From an uncultured Desulfobacter sp. (GTDB lineage: Bacteria; Desulfobacterota; Desulfobacteria; Desulfobacterales; Desulfobacteraceae), in the NCBI RefSeq assembly GCF_963666145.1, contig NZ_OY762614.1, forward strand, positions 3,152,501 to 3,216,500: a stretch of DNA of 64,000 bases. Direction: 5' to 3'. The translations under genes and the position numbers were made by a program. Shown here one piece after another: positions 8,970 to 18,600 of this stretch. The notes below the pieces were generated by a model. That model worked only from the letters and a program-made list of their open reading frames with translations. It was not told the origin of the DNA and made no database searches. The first letter of the stretch is position 1. Every line of letters starts with the position of its first letter.

Positions 8970-10351
8970 TGGATAGAGTGTTGCGGGTTTGCTTTGTGTC
9001 TGTTTTCATGATGCTTTCTCCCTGTATATTGTTGGCAGCCGCCCAGGAAGGCGAACCCTTGCCGTTTGCTGCAGGGATGTGTGCAAACAAGGTGGCAGGA
9101 CTTATGGACGAGAAAAGTTATGCCAAAGCGATTCAAGAGATTGAATCCTTCCAGGCCAAGGCAGACACCGTTGATCCTGACACGGCACATAAAAAGGGGT
9201 ACACCCATTATTACCTGGATTTTCTCCTGGGCAACTGCTGCATGATGATGGAAAAGCAGGGGGCGGGCTTCGTCAAAAAAGCGACATTCGCCTATGAACG
9301 GGCCGTAAAAAAATACGATGGGTTCTACCAGGGATGGCTGAATCTGGGGCAGTGCCGGTATACCCTTAAACAGATGGGCAAGGCGGCCCACGCCTTTGTC
9401 CGGGGGTATGATACATCCCCGGAAAAGCAGGGGGCGTATCTTTACCAGGCCGCAGCATGTTACTATTTTAACGCCGATTATCACAATGCCCTGGAGGCCT
9501 TTAACCGGCTGATGAAAAACCATCCCGCTGACGTGACCCTTGACCGGAAAGAGTTGATGGTCAACATCCTTTTTTCCCTTAAAAAGAATCGCCAGGCTTT
9601 GCCGTATATCAAGGAGCTGGCGGCCAAATCCAAGGGTGATAAACAAAGGACCTGGCAGGAGGTGTTGCTGTATCAGTACATGGAACTCGGCATGGATAAG
9701 GAGGCGGTCGCTTATGCCGGGACATTGACCCGGCAGGAACCCGAAGAGCCGAAATGGTGGCGTGCCCTGGCCCATATTCACCTTGAGAAGAACCGCCTTG
9801 AAAAAGGACTTGAAGCCTTCATGATCTACAGTTTCACAACGCCGTTGACCGCATCAGAAACCAAACTTTTGGCAGATCTCTATGCCGGGTGCAACATCCC
9901 ACTGGAAGCGGCCAGGGTCTATGAAGACTGGCTGGGAAAGATTCAAAAAAGCCCGGAGGGCCTCTCTGGAGAGGGAACGAAAAATATGACGGACCGTTTC
10001 CTTGCCATCGCCAGGGCCTACCAGCAGGGCAGGGATTACCAGGCCGCCCTTAACTGGGCGGACAGGGGACTATCCCAGGGCTGTGACGCACGGCTTCTGG
10101 CCTTTAAGGCAGACCTGCTGTTCCGGGAGAAAAATTACAAGGCCGCATACGTTGCATATAAAGAACTTGCCGGTCGCGAACGCTCCCCGGGCCGCTCCTG
10201 GCTTATGGCCGGCTACGCCGCCTTGAGCTGTGATAGCCCCCAACAGGCAAAACAGGCCTTTTCCCTTGCCTGTAAATCTCCCAAGGTAAAATCGGCAGCA
10301 TTAACAGCTCTGGAACAGATCCGGGCCATGCAGGCCACAGAAAAAATTTAA
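8969..10351 (+). CDS. Tetratricopeptide-repeat protein of the TonB operon
   Basis: A 460-residue protein with a signal peptide (VCFVSVFMMLSPCILLAAAQ) followed by helical repeats through the whole chain. Clear TPR-like pairs include FYQGWLNLGQCRYTLKQMGKAAHAF, GAYLYQAAACYYFNADYHNALEAF and FLAIARAYQQGRDYQAALNWADRGL. TPR proteins commonly close DUF3450-ExbB-ExbB-ExbD-TonB operons, where they are thought to scaffold periplasmic or membrane complexes. Start and tonB stop overlap (taATG at 8967-8971). No gene follows on this strand for more than 2 kb, so this looks like the operon end. Confidence 0.85.
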   Translation: MDRVLRVCFVSVFMMLSPCILLAAAQEGEPLPFAAGMCANKVAGLMDEKSYAKAIQEIESFQAKADTVDPDTAHKKGYTHYYLDFLLGNCCMMMEKQGAGFVKKATFAYERAVKKYDGFYQGWLNLGQCRYTLKQMGKAAHAFVRGYDTSPEKQGAYLYQAAACYYFNADYHNALEAFNRLMKNHPADVTLDRKELMVNILFSLKKNRQALPYIKELAAKSKGDKQRTWQEVLLYQYMELGMDKEAVAYAGTLTRQEPEEPKWWRALAHIHLEKNRLEKGLEAFMIYSFTTPLTASETKLLADLYAGCNIPLEAARVYEDWLGKIQKSPEGLSGEGTKNMTDRFLAIARAYQQGRDYQAALNWADRGLSQGCDARLLAFKADLLFREKNYKAAYVAYKELAGRERSPGRSWLMAGYAALSCDSPQQAKQAFSLACKSPKVKSAALTALEQIRAMQATEKI

Positions 10352-10440
10352 CTTTGAATGAATTGTGATATAGATCGAATTGATATGTTAATCTATCTTG
10401 GTCGATCATCCTATCGTCGGCCGATCAGGGCATGGCTGTC

Positions 10441-10926
10441 CTACTCTTTTATTTCCCAGCGACAGTTGGTTCCGATAAACCCGGCTTCCAGCTGAACCCT
10501 TCGAATTTTTTCAGTGATTTCACATTTGAGGTTGTGAGGTTTACCCTTAAATTCTTCATACTCACCCTTGGTCATCTTTCCCCCGCCCCAGATTTGTACA
10601 GGATTCTTCCCGTGATGGACGAACATCTGCTGGTGGACCATAAACTGTGACGGTAAAATCCGCCGCAGCTCATCCCAGTGGGACGGAAAACGGAACATCC
10701 CGTTTTGATCCGTTACTGTCTCTTCAGAGACCCCTTTATCATCCTTCCATTTAAAATTGCGCACCACCTTCACACCGGCCAGGGGCTTTCCTTCAAACAG
10801 CAGCTGACCATCAAATCCTGATGCGACACAAACTTTTTCACCTTTCAATAAGGACATACCACTTGCCTCCACGACCACGGGAGCCATAGTGCTCAAAAAT
10901 AAAATCATCCATCCCAGATGTAACAT
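10441..10926 (-). CDS. Small secreted protein, DUF6795-like
   Basis: A 161-residue protein. The first 26 residues (LHLGWMILFLSTMAPVVVEASG) look like a signal peptide; the mature part begins MSLLKGEKVCVASGFDGQLL and continues with FEGKPLAGVKVVR, a beta-sandwich opening similar to carboxypeptidase-regulatory-like folds. I associate this pattern with DUF6795, but only from memory. The rest has a conserved-looking DQNGMFRFPS turn and two late Cys residues. TTG 10935 would extend it by three residues. If the signal-like segment is untranslated, ATG 10857 would give a cytoplasmic form. It is convergent with the TPR gene and has no clear operon partner. Confidence 0.6.
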   Translation of the reverse strand: MLHLGWMILFLSTMAPVVVEASGMSLLKGEKVCVASGFDGQLLFEGKPLAGVKVVRNFKWKDDKGVSEETVTDQNGMFRFPSHWDELRRILPSQFMVHQQMFVHHGKNPVQIWGGGKMTKGEYEEFKGKPHNLKCEITEKIRRVQLEAGFIGTNCRWEIKE

Positions 10927-11105
10927 GATTCCCAAGTCCTTCCCGATTTTGTGCTGTGTTTCGTAACCAACAATTATTTATAATTATATAATGGGCCCGG
11001 CCGTCTTTTCAATTTGTTCGAAAGATCTGTACCTGAATTGACTGCTGAACGGCCTGTGCGCCATCCAGCAGTCTGGGGGCATCATCACCATGCCGGTTCT
11101 CAAAT

Positions 11106-12155
11106 TCAGGCCATGGCCTCCCCGGATGATGCCGCCAGGTTTACTTCCTGGACGACAAGGGGCTCGCCTGCCTCGGTCAGGGCCACGGAGGTCCGGGTCA
11201 CCCGGCCCATCAGTTCATTGTCCGGGGTGGTAATATCAAACTGTGATGGGACGCCGGCCAGGTAAATGGCACCGATCCCGGCATCCTTTATCCGGGTCAG
11301 GGTCATGCCCTCATCTCCCTGTTCCCAAAGGGTCAGCTGGTCAAAAATCTCATCGTTTTCATCAATCCAAAGGTTTCGGTCCAGGTCATATGCGGCCAGT
11401 TCGGCAAATCCCTGGTTTGTGGTCGGACCGAACAATTCACTGCCGTCATTGATCTGTCCGTCCTGGTTCTTGTCCAGGCAGAGAAATGCCCATCCCTCTC
11501 CGGGGAGTGACAGGTCCTCCTCTGTACCGTCGGAATCCAGGTCAAAGGAGAATTGTCCGCCACTGAACATAGGGGCTCCCGCATCGGTCTGGATGACCAG
11601 GGGATCAACCAGGGCATATCCGGAAGATGTCTGTTCAACGAGATCTTCCCTGAAATATTCCCGTGCCATGGCCAAGTCCAGGGAAAAATCGATATTCCGG
11701 TTGTCCGCGGTCTGCACCTGACCCTGGGCCGTAACTATTGTCTGCTCCTTCTCCGTTACGGAGACGCTGACCTGGCGGGTGACGGACACCTGCATAAGAT
11801 GCATTTGAGATACCCCGGTGACACGCAGGCCGCCGGATATCGACAGCCGTCCGGTCAGTTGCTCAAGGATTGAATCCATAATTTGGCGCATGGATGTCAA
11901 TTCCGCACGGAACTGATCGGTCAGGGAAACCGTCGGCTGGCCCTCCAGAAATACAGACGTCACCCATGAACTCTGTGTAATCATCTCCTGGATCTGCCGG
12001 TTGTCGGCGGTGGCGTCTTGGACCTGGGCCCGGCGGTCTGCCAGGCGCAGGTCCATGAGATCCGTAAAAGACGTTTGCTGGGAGATTTGGGTGGCGTGGG
12101 TTTCTGAATAGGTTCTTGACGAGGATAAATCTAAAGAAAAGGCATTTATGATCAT
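11106..12155 (-). CDS. Protein with calcium-binding-type DxDxDG repeats
   Basis: A 349-residue protein without a signal peptide. The N-terminal half is polar and helical, rich in Gln, Ser and Thr. From about residue 215 come loops of the dockerin/EF-hand-like type: FDLDSDGTEEDL, LDKNQDGQINDGSELFG, YDLDRNLWIDENDEIFD. These precede the LTLWEQGDEGMTLTRIKDAGIGAIYL segment that often accompanies them in large calcium-binding surface proteins. This suggests Ca2+ binding. Location is unclear; such proteins are often exported without a classical signal. The start is firm: AAGGAGG lies six bases before ATG. The upstream 400 bases hold possible leader structures. Confidence 0.72.
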   Translation of the reverse strand: MIINAFSLDLSSSRTYSETHATQISQQTSFTDLMDLRLADRRAQVQDATADNRQIQEMITQSSWVTSVFLEGQPTVSLTDQFRAELTSMRQIMDSILEQLTGRLSISGGLRVTGVSQMHLMQVSVTRQVSVSVTEKEQTIVTAQGQVQTADNRNIDFSLDLAMAREYFREDLVEQTSSGYALVDPLVIQTDAGAPMFSGGQFSFDLDSDGTEEDLSLPGEGWAFLCLDKNQDGQINDGSELFGPTTNQGFAELAAYDLDRNLWIDENDEIFDQLTLWEQGDEGMTLTRIKDAGIGAIYLAGVPSQFDITTPDNELMGRVTRTSVALTEAGEPLVVQEVNLAASSGEAMA

Positions 12156-12551
12156 TCAGCCTCCTTTTTCAAGGCCGGCAGCTTCATCCTCCTGAGTGGC
12201 AACCGGGATAAAAGATCACCGGCTCCATCCTTGCTGCCGGTCGGGAGACGGATAAAAAACAATCCCCCAAGGGCTTGGAAGCAAATCCTGTACCCTTTGG
12301 TTATCTGACTGGTTTTAAAGGAAATGATGTCTTTTGGCAGGCTTTTTCAGGGACGGCTGCGGCAGTTTCTGCCTATGGAAACGGCTTTTTTTTCCACGGG
12401 TAGCAACGTTGGGGGAGAAATCGATCCTTTTATTTTCCCAATTGCTTTGCTTTGAAGGTTTCCTTATCATAAGAATTTATGATAAGGAATTTGTATGAAT
12501 GAAAACGGCAGAATTTTAAATTTTCGCAAAAGTTAGGAATATAGGTAACAG
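12156..12551. other. Intergenic region between divergent genes
   Basis: 396 bases separate the calcium-binding protein (minus) from the Nudix gene (plus). Both promoters must lie here. The part next to the calcium-binding gene can form short hairpins on either strand: ACCGGC/GCCGGT at 12218-12241 and GGCAG/CTGCC at 12361-12373. The Nudix-proximal part is AT-rich and contains a perfect inverted repeat, listed separately. I see no small ORF with coding character and no riboswitch I can name. Confidence 0.5.
12460..12489. promoter_or_regulatory. Perfect 13-bp inverted repeat upstream of Nudix gene
   Basis: TTCCTTATCATAA at 12460-12472 is followed by GAAT and then its exact reverse complement at 12477-12489. 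The repeat ends 62 bases before the Nudix start. Its symmetry and position fit a dimeric regulator operator; a transcript hairpin would be AU-rich and weak. No T tract follows that would make it a terminator. Confidence 0.45.
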
Positions 12552-13151
12552 ATGTCAATAAAATTTTGCACCCAATGCGGCCACTCCATGACCCGTCAGG
12601 TTCCCCAGGACGACGACCATGTCCGATCCGTATGCCCCTCATGCGGTCATGTTCACTATGAAAATCCCAAAATGGTTGTGGGCACAATTCCTGTTTTCCA
12701 GGACAAGATTTTAATGTGCAAACGCAATATTGAGCCCCGGAAAGGGTGCTGGACCCTTCCTGGCGGATATCTTGAAAATGAGGAATCCGTCCAGCAGGGG
12801 GCCGTACGCGAGACCCTGGAGGAGACCCGAGTCAAAGTCCGGATTTTATCGCCCTACCGGATGTTCAATATCCTTTTTGTGGACCAGATTTACCTGATGT
12901 TTATTGCTGAACTGTTAACCCAGGATTTTGGTCCCACCTCCGAAAGCACGGATGTTCGGCTGTTTTCCCAGTCAGATGTCCCTTGGAACGAAATTGCCTT
13001 TGATGTGATCCGTGAAACCTTGGATGACTATTTCAAAGACCGTGACCATGCCGGAAATCATGCTTTCAAACCCGAACATTTTGGGTTTAAAATCAAAGAT
13101 CTTGAGTTCTCACCGCTCAATGGGGGCGTGATCGCTGATACGCCGTTTTAA
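12552..13151 (+). CDS. Nudix hydrolase with N-terminal zinc ribbon
   Basis: A 199-residue protein of the NudC-like/YfcD-type layout. A zinc ribbon (CTQCGH at residues 6-11 and CPSCGHVHYENP at about 32-43) precedes a Nudix domain whose box reads GGYLENEESVQQGAVRETLEETRV, matching GX5EX7REUXEE; the usual Gly after EE is Arg. It should hydrolyse a nucleoside diphosphate linked to another moiety, for example ADP-ribose, NADH or FAD; the exact substrate is not evident. The gene is monocistronic and convergent with pbpC. The perfect inverted repeat upstream suggests dedicated control. Confidence 0.88.
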   Translation: MSIKFCTQCGHSMTRQVPQDDDHVRSVCPSCGHVHYENPKMVVGTIPVFQDKILMCKRNIEPRKGCWTLPGGYLENEESVQQGAVRETLEETRVKVRILSPYRMFNILFVDQIYLMFIAELLTQDFGPTSESTDVRLFSQSDVPWNEIAFDVIRETLDDYFKDRDHAGNHAFKPEHFGFKIKDLEFSPLNGGVIADTPF

Positions 13152-13215
13152 TTAGCAGACGATACTTTGAAATCAAATCAGCCAATCAAAAAGTTAGATT
13201 GTAGATCACATCCTG

Positions 13216-15576
13216 TCATTGATTCAGTTCAATGATGGAAAAACGGACCTGGTCAAAACTGCCGGATTCATCCACCACGGCCAGATGATATTGTCCAGGT
13301 ACCGGCATGGACATGAAAACCGGGGCTGAGCCGTCGGCATTCATCAGGGGTTTTTGGTTCAGGAACCACTGGCATTCGCCCCTGCCGCCCATGGTCCTTA
13401 AAGGAATGGTGGGAAATGTCGTCTGTCCGGGCTGGCGGGTCAGGATGCTGTTGTCTGAGATAGAAACAATTCGTATATCAGGTAAAACCAAAGGTGCCAT
13501 ACCGGGGCAGGTGGGTGAATCCTTGGGCAGTACGACAGCTCGGCGCCAAGAAGTCGGAATAAAGGGCTCCGCCTGCCATGGCCACAGGGCCACTGTTTTC
13601 TTCTCAATACCCCCGCAGGCCGGAGTTGCCCGCATTCCCTGGTTGTCCACCCAGAACGTCCGGACCAGGGGGGCGCTAAGACCTATTTCGCCGGTCATGG
13701 TGGCCGGAATCTGTCCGTTAAGTATCCAGGCCTCAAATTTTTTGGCACAGGCACCTTTTGCCCGGCCCCGGATTCCGGCCTCGGCAATTCCGGAGGGCCA
13801 GCATATGGGCAGTTTGGATACGCTTTCCGGCGGTTTTTGTGTTTTCACGCCTGCGGTTAAGCTTTCCATGACTTGGCCAAGCAACGGAAGGGCCGTGATG
13901 GCACCATACTGTCCCGGGGACGGTGAGCCGTCGGGCCGCCCGATCCATACCCCCACCGTATAATCCTCCTTTAGGCCCATGGCCCAGGCGTCCCTGAATC
14001 CGTAGCTGGTGCCGGTTTTCCATGCCATGGACAATGCGCCAGATAGCCTGCCGACGCCCTGCCTGCCCGGAAAGGGCCGGGTCAGGATATCCCGGATAAT
14101 AAAGGCGGCGCCGGGACTCATCAGATACCGTTCCTGTATGGGCTCTTTCGGCGTTAATCGCGGCTTTCCGGCAATACCGCCGCGCCCGATGGCCGTATAC
14201 AGGGTCACCAGGGACTCCAGGCTTGTGCCCACACCACCTAAAGCCATGGAGAGATTGGGTTTGCCTCTAAATTGAAACCGGGCCCCTGCGTTGCGCAATC
14301 TGTCGTTAAAACGCCCCGGGCCATAGGCTTCCAGCACCTGGACCGCCGGTAGGTTCAACGAATCTTGCAACGCCCGGGCGACGGTGACTGGCCCTGAAAA
14401 TCCTCGGGTGAAGTTTCCCGGGTTATAGTCTTGTTTGTAGCGTGGCACGTCCAGGAGCATGGAATGGGAATGAATCAGTCCCTGGTCCATGGAAAGGCCG
14501 TAAATAAAGGGTTTCAATGTGGACCCCGGGGATCTCAGGGCCTGGATCATGTCCACTTGCCCCAGCCTGGATGAATTTAAAAAGTCCGCAGATCCGGCAT
14601 AGGCTTCAATTTCCAGGGTTGTATGATTGACCACCAGGACAGCACCCGACTGTTTTGGGGGCAGTCTTTCCATATATGCCCGTAAAAGTTCTGCGGTGTT
14701 CATTTGCAAATTTTCATCAATAAAGGTGTTGATCACTTCGGCGTCCGGGTAAAGGGTTTTCAACCGCCGGGCCGCAAGAGGCGCTGTCATGGATGTGGGA
14801 AATCTGAAAGAGAGAACCGGCTCCTGCTTGGCGGCTTTGATCTGATCTGCCGTCCAAATGCCGAACCGGGCCATCCGGTCAAGCACCTTGTCCCGGGCCT
14901 TGGCCGCCCTGTCTGGATGGCGGTCGGGCCGGTATCTGGACGGGGCCTGGGGCAGTACCGCCATAAGCGCCGCTTCGGCCTGGGTCATCTCCTTTGCGTT
15001 TTTGCCCAGCCAGGTGTAGCAGGCCGCCTGGATGCCTTCGACATTGGCGCCGAACGGGGCATGGGTAAGATATAACCCAAGGATTTCGTCCTTGGTAAAG
15101 TGGTATTCCAGCTGAAGCGCCCTGAACATCTGGCGCAGTTTGACGCCCATGCGGGGTAAAAATTGGGGGGCCGACGGCCCGTCTTCTTGTTTTTGCATGT
15201 CAAGAATCCGGGCGGTCTGCATGGTGAGTGTTGATCCGCCGGATAAGATTCGACCATGGGCCAGGTTCTGGAAAAACGCCCGGCCGATGGCCAGGGGATT
15301 GATGCCGAAATGGTAATAGAACCAGCGGTCTTCATAGGCCAGAAGGGCCTGGAGGTACAAAGGCGACACCTGGTCGGGCCTTGCCGGGTAACGCCATATC
15401 CCGTTTTGGTCGGCAAAGGCCCGAAGGGGTGCCTGGTTGCGGTCCGTTATCACAGTGGATAAGGACCGTCCCGTGGTGTCAAAGGGGAATAAATGGTCCA
15501 TTGCAATAAAACAGGCACCACCTGCCAGGAGCATAAAGATAAAAATTCCGACAATTTTTGCTGCGTTGCGGGTCAT
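13216..15576 (-). CDS. pbpC: Penicillin-binding protein 1C
   Basis: A 786-residue bifunctional peptidoglycan synthase. After a membrane anchor (KIVGIFIFMLLAGGACFIAM) comes a GT51 glycosyltransferase domain with EDRWFYYHFGINP and GGSTLTMQTARIL. A transpeptidase domain follows with the SxxK serine in SPGSTLKPF, the SLN triad in QDSLNLPAV, and KTGTS. The C-terminal region (about residues 680-786) matches the BiPBP_C extension of PBP1C. It lies 60 bases downstream of the alpha-2-macroglobulin gene, the classic pbpC-yfhM pairing proposed to repair cell wall and trap attacking proteases. TTG 15615 would add 13 residues; ATG 15576 is preferred. Confidence 0.93.
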   Translation of the reverse strand: MTRNAAKIVGIFIFMLLAGGACFIAMDHLFPFDTTGRSLSTVITDRNQAPLRAFADQNGIWRYPARPDQVSPLYLQALLAYEDRWFYYHFGINPLAIGRAFFQNLAHGRILSGGSTLTMQTARILDMQKQEDGPSAPQFLPRMGVKLRQMFRALQLEYHFTKDEILGLYLTHAPFGANVEGIQAACYTWLGKNAKEMTQAEAALMAVLPQAPSRYRPDRHPDRAAKARDKVLDRMARFGIWTADQIKAAKQEPVLSFRFPTSMTAPLAARRLKTLYPDAEVINTFIDENLQMNTAELLRAYMERLPPKQSGAVLVVNHTTLEIEAYAGSADFLNSSRLGQVDMIQALRSPGSTLKPFIYGLSMDQGLIHSHSMLLDVPRYKQDYNPGNFTRGFSGPVTVARALQDSLNLPAVQVLEAYGPGRFNDRLRNAGARFQFRGKPNLSMALGGVGTSLESLVTLYTAIGRGGIAGKPRLTPKEPIQERYLMSPGAAFIIRDILTRPFPGRQGVGRLSGALSMAWKTGTSYGFRDAWAMGLKEDYTVGVWIGRPDGSPSPGQYGAITALPLLGQVMESLTAGVKTQKPPESVSKLPICWPSGIAEAGIRGRAKGACAKKFEAWILNGQIPATMTGEIGLSAPLVRTFWVDNQGMRATPACGGIEKKTVALWPWQAEPFIPTSWRRAVVLPKDSPTCPGMAPLVLPDIRIVSISDNSILTRQPGQTTFPTIPLRTMGGRGECQWFLNQKPLMNADGSAPVFMSMPVPGQYHLAVVDESGSFDQVRFSIIELNQ

Positions 15577-15636
15577 ATCCCGTAATGTTTTACCTATTGG
15601 CCAGACGGATCTCAAAGACGCCGAAGTTCTTTTTGA

Positions 15637-18600
15637 TCAGTTCTTGCCTGCATCCGGGGTATTCACACGGGTCCGGTCAACGGTTTTTCCTACACCCCGG
15701 ATATAAGGCCGGTACATATCTTCCACCAGCGGCGGCGGCACTTTGAACACACCAGGGCTGACCACCCGAACCGCATAAAAAATCCGGCAGGTGTCACTGT
15801 ATCCAAGATTCAGGGCGGTGATAAATCTGTCATCCCTGTATTCGGTGTGGGCGGTATTACACTCTTTATGCCATTGGGATATGGTTTTGCCGTCCACCTT
15901 TATATCATCAACGATAAAAGACCCCGACACATTGGGATCTTCCAGTTCAAAACCTGCAGGCAGCATGTCCACGACAAGGGCATGGGGGAGTCTTTGTTTT
16001 TGGGATTGAACCTTCAATGCCACAATGATCCGGTCCCCGGTCGTTACCTTTGAGATATCCACAGACTGGTCGTTGGTATCCAGAAACTGCCTGGAAATGT
16101 TGACGCCGTTGCTTTGGGGGGCAGGCAGGGTGTTGGGATATCCGGTGAGTACAAGATCCAGATACAGATTGGACTTGCCGGTATTTTTTACGGTGAATCC
16201 TTTGGCCGCAGTGCCTTTTGTAAATATCACCCGGCCTGAACCCTTTCCGGTATGGGTGCCGGTTTTACCACCTACGGTTACATCAGCATCCCATGCCCCG
16301 GCTGGATGGGCAAGTTTTGCCGCCCCTGCCATGACCAGGCTGTTGCGTTCCTGGGTGGAGAGCCACTGCCGCTGGTTCAGTTCGGCGGACAGATCGTGGA
16401 GAAACACGCCCCGGAATTTATAGTCGGCAAAATAGGTGGTTACATAATAGTAGGCAGCCGCAAGGTCCCGGACATTGGAGCCGTAGTCGCCGCAATAGAC
16501 CCGTTCCTCATCCCGCCGGGTTCTCAGGGCCAGGTCAAATGCTTCAAAGGCCTTTGTTCTGTCACCGGCAAGCCCAAGGGCCGTACCCGCATGGACCAGC
16601 CCCAAGGGTGTGGGATGGTTGGCTTTCACATAGGCATCGACGTTTCTGGCATCCGCAAGTCCCAGGGAACTGACCCGGGCAAGAACAAATGCGGAATAAG
16701 CCCGGGTGGACGCCCTGAACATCGTGCAGTCGCTCCAGCCCGGACAGGGAATGGATTTGGGTCGGCGAACATATACGACAAGGCGTGTGAGGGCTTTTTT
16801 CACCGCACTCACCGGCACTTCATACCCTGCGTCCACCGCTTCCACCATCATATGGGTGGCGTAGGCTGTCAGCCAGGGGCTTTCCGGGCTTTGGGAACTC
16901 CAGAGGCCAAAGGCGCCGGAGCTTTTCTGCTTTTCAAGCAGGCGCTGGATACCAATCCTGATTTTTTTACTCGTGTCTTCTTTGGTGCCGGTCTCAACTC
17001 CCAATTGTGCAAACTGATCAAAGGAGAGCAGGATATGGGGGAAAAAGCCGGATACGGTCTGCTCCAGACAGCCGTAGGGATAGGCCAGCAGCTCACTGAC
17101 ATGCTGGGCCAGGTTCACGGGTGGTTCCGAATCCAAGCCGGCCATCACGGTTACTGTCCCCGGCACCAGGGTGTTCAAAGCGGCAGCGGGTGCGGAGAAC
17201 TGCTGTCCCGGAGTCAGCAGTTTGAGCCAGGTCTGGGTGTTATGGGGATAGGGCGACCGGGTTTCCAAAAACCAGGTTTTGGTCATTTCCGGCGAGACAT
17301 CCGGACCCTGGATGCCTTTGATCCGGCAGGTGATGTGTGTCCTGCCCGCTGTGGGGCCTGCCGTAATCGGCAGTTTGAAGTTTTTACGTTTATGGGGTTC
17401 AAGCGCTAATGTGTAATTGGCCTGGCCTGTGAAAGATACCGGCCCGAAGATGTCCGTTTCCAGGGTTATATTCTGGACGATATCCGTTAAATTGTTCAGT
17501 TCCAGCATGATAAATCCCTGGTCTCCACAGGAAAGAAAACGCGGCATGGTGGCCTGGACCACGATGGGCGAGGCCAGGATCATCTCCTTGTCCCCGGAGC
17601 CAAAGGTATCGTCTGTATGGGCAACGGCCATGATCCGAACCTGTCCGTCAAAATCCGGAAGGTCCAGGTGGAACAAGGCGTTGCCCTGGTCGTCGGCATC
17701 AACCGCCTTTTGGGTCATGGCCAGGATCTGCACATCGGTCGACGGCCGGTCGCCGCCCCGGGTCAGGGTGGCCATATCCCCGCCAAACCGCATTTTCGCA
17801 TTGCTGCCGTCCGCGGCCTCAATGAGTTTCTGATAAATGTCGTGGATTTCAGGGCTGTATTTTCTGGGCTGGAAAAAGTAGCCGAAGGGATCCGGGGTTT
17901 TAAACCGGGTCAGGTTTAAAATGCCGGAATCCACAGCAGCCAGGGTGACCATGGCATGTTTGGCCGGTTGACCCTGGGCATCGGTCAGATTGACCGTCAC
18001 ATCCACCCGGCGGTTGGGTTCTGTTTTTTCCGGGGCCTGGATTTCAACATGCAAACGGCGGTCGGTACGGTCAAGGGGCAGTTGGATCAGGCCGACCGAG
18101 CGCTTGGGCAGTTTGGCCTCTCTGCTCTCTCCTGGCCGGATCACCAGGGCCGATACATAAATGTCGTGGCGTGCCCAGGCCGGATCAATGGGGATGGTCA
18201 CTTCTTTTCCCTGGGCAGGGATATCAATGGGAAGGGTTAACAGGTTGTCTGCCCCATCCACAAATAAAAAGCCTTTGCCTCCCTGGGGGGCCTTAATCGT
18301 CACCCGGGCGGTCTCCCCGGCGCGGTAGCCGGGTTTGTCCAGGGTCAGGTCCACCCGGTCCGGCCGGTTCATGTCCCTTTGCCCCTGGCCTTCGGGACGC
18401 CATCCGGCCCAGATGGTTTTGGATGTTGTCAGGCCGGTGGCAGGGTTTTTAATCTCCAGGCGATAGCCGCCCCATTCCACAGGGACATTTATCTGGGCCT
18501 TGCCCTGGTCGGAAATATCAAGATCAAACCGGTCCACGGGATAGAACTGGCTGTTGTAGCCCCAATTCCATTCGTTATTTTTATATTCCCAGTAATACTC

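Noticed and set aside
12156..12310. Possible c-di-GMP (GEMM) riboswitch upstream of the calcium-binding protein
   Set aside because: A CCCGGTTGCC-like end is present on the minus strand, but the conserved GCAAAGCC and tetraloop-receptor parts are missing.
16252..17409. 385-codon plus-strand frame opposite the alpha-2-macroglobulin gene
   Set aside because: Gly/His-rich translation with no motif; the opposite strand has the intact thioester region.
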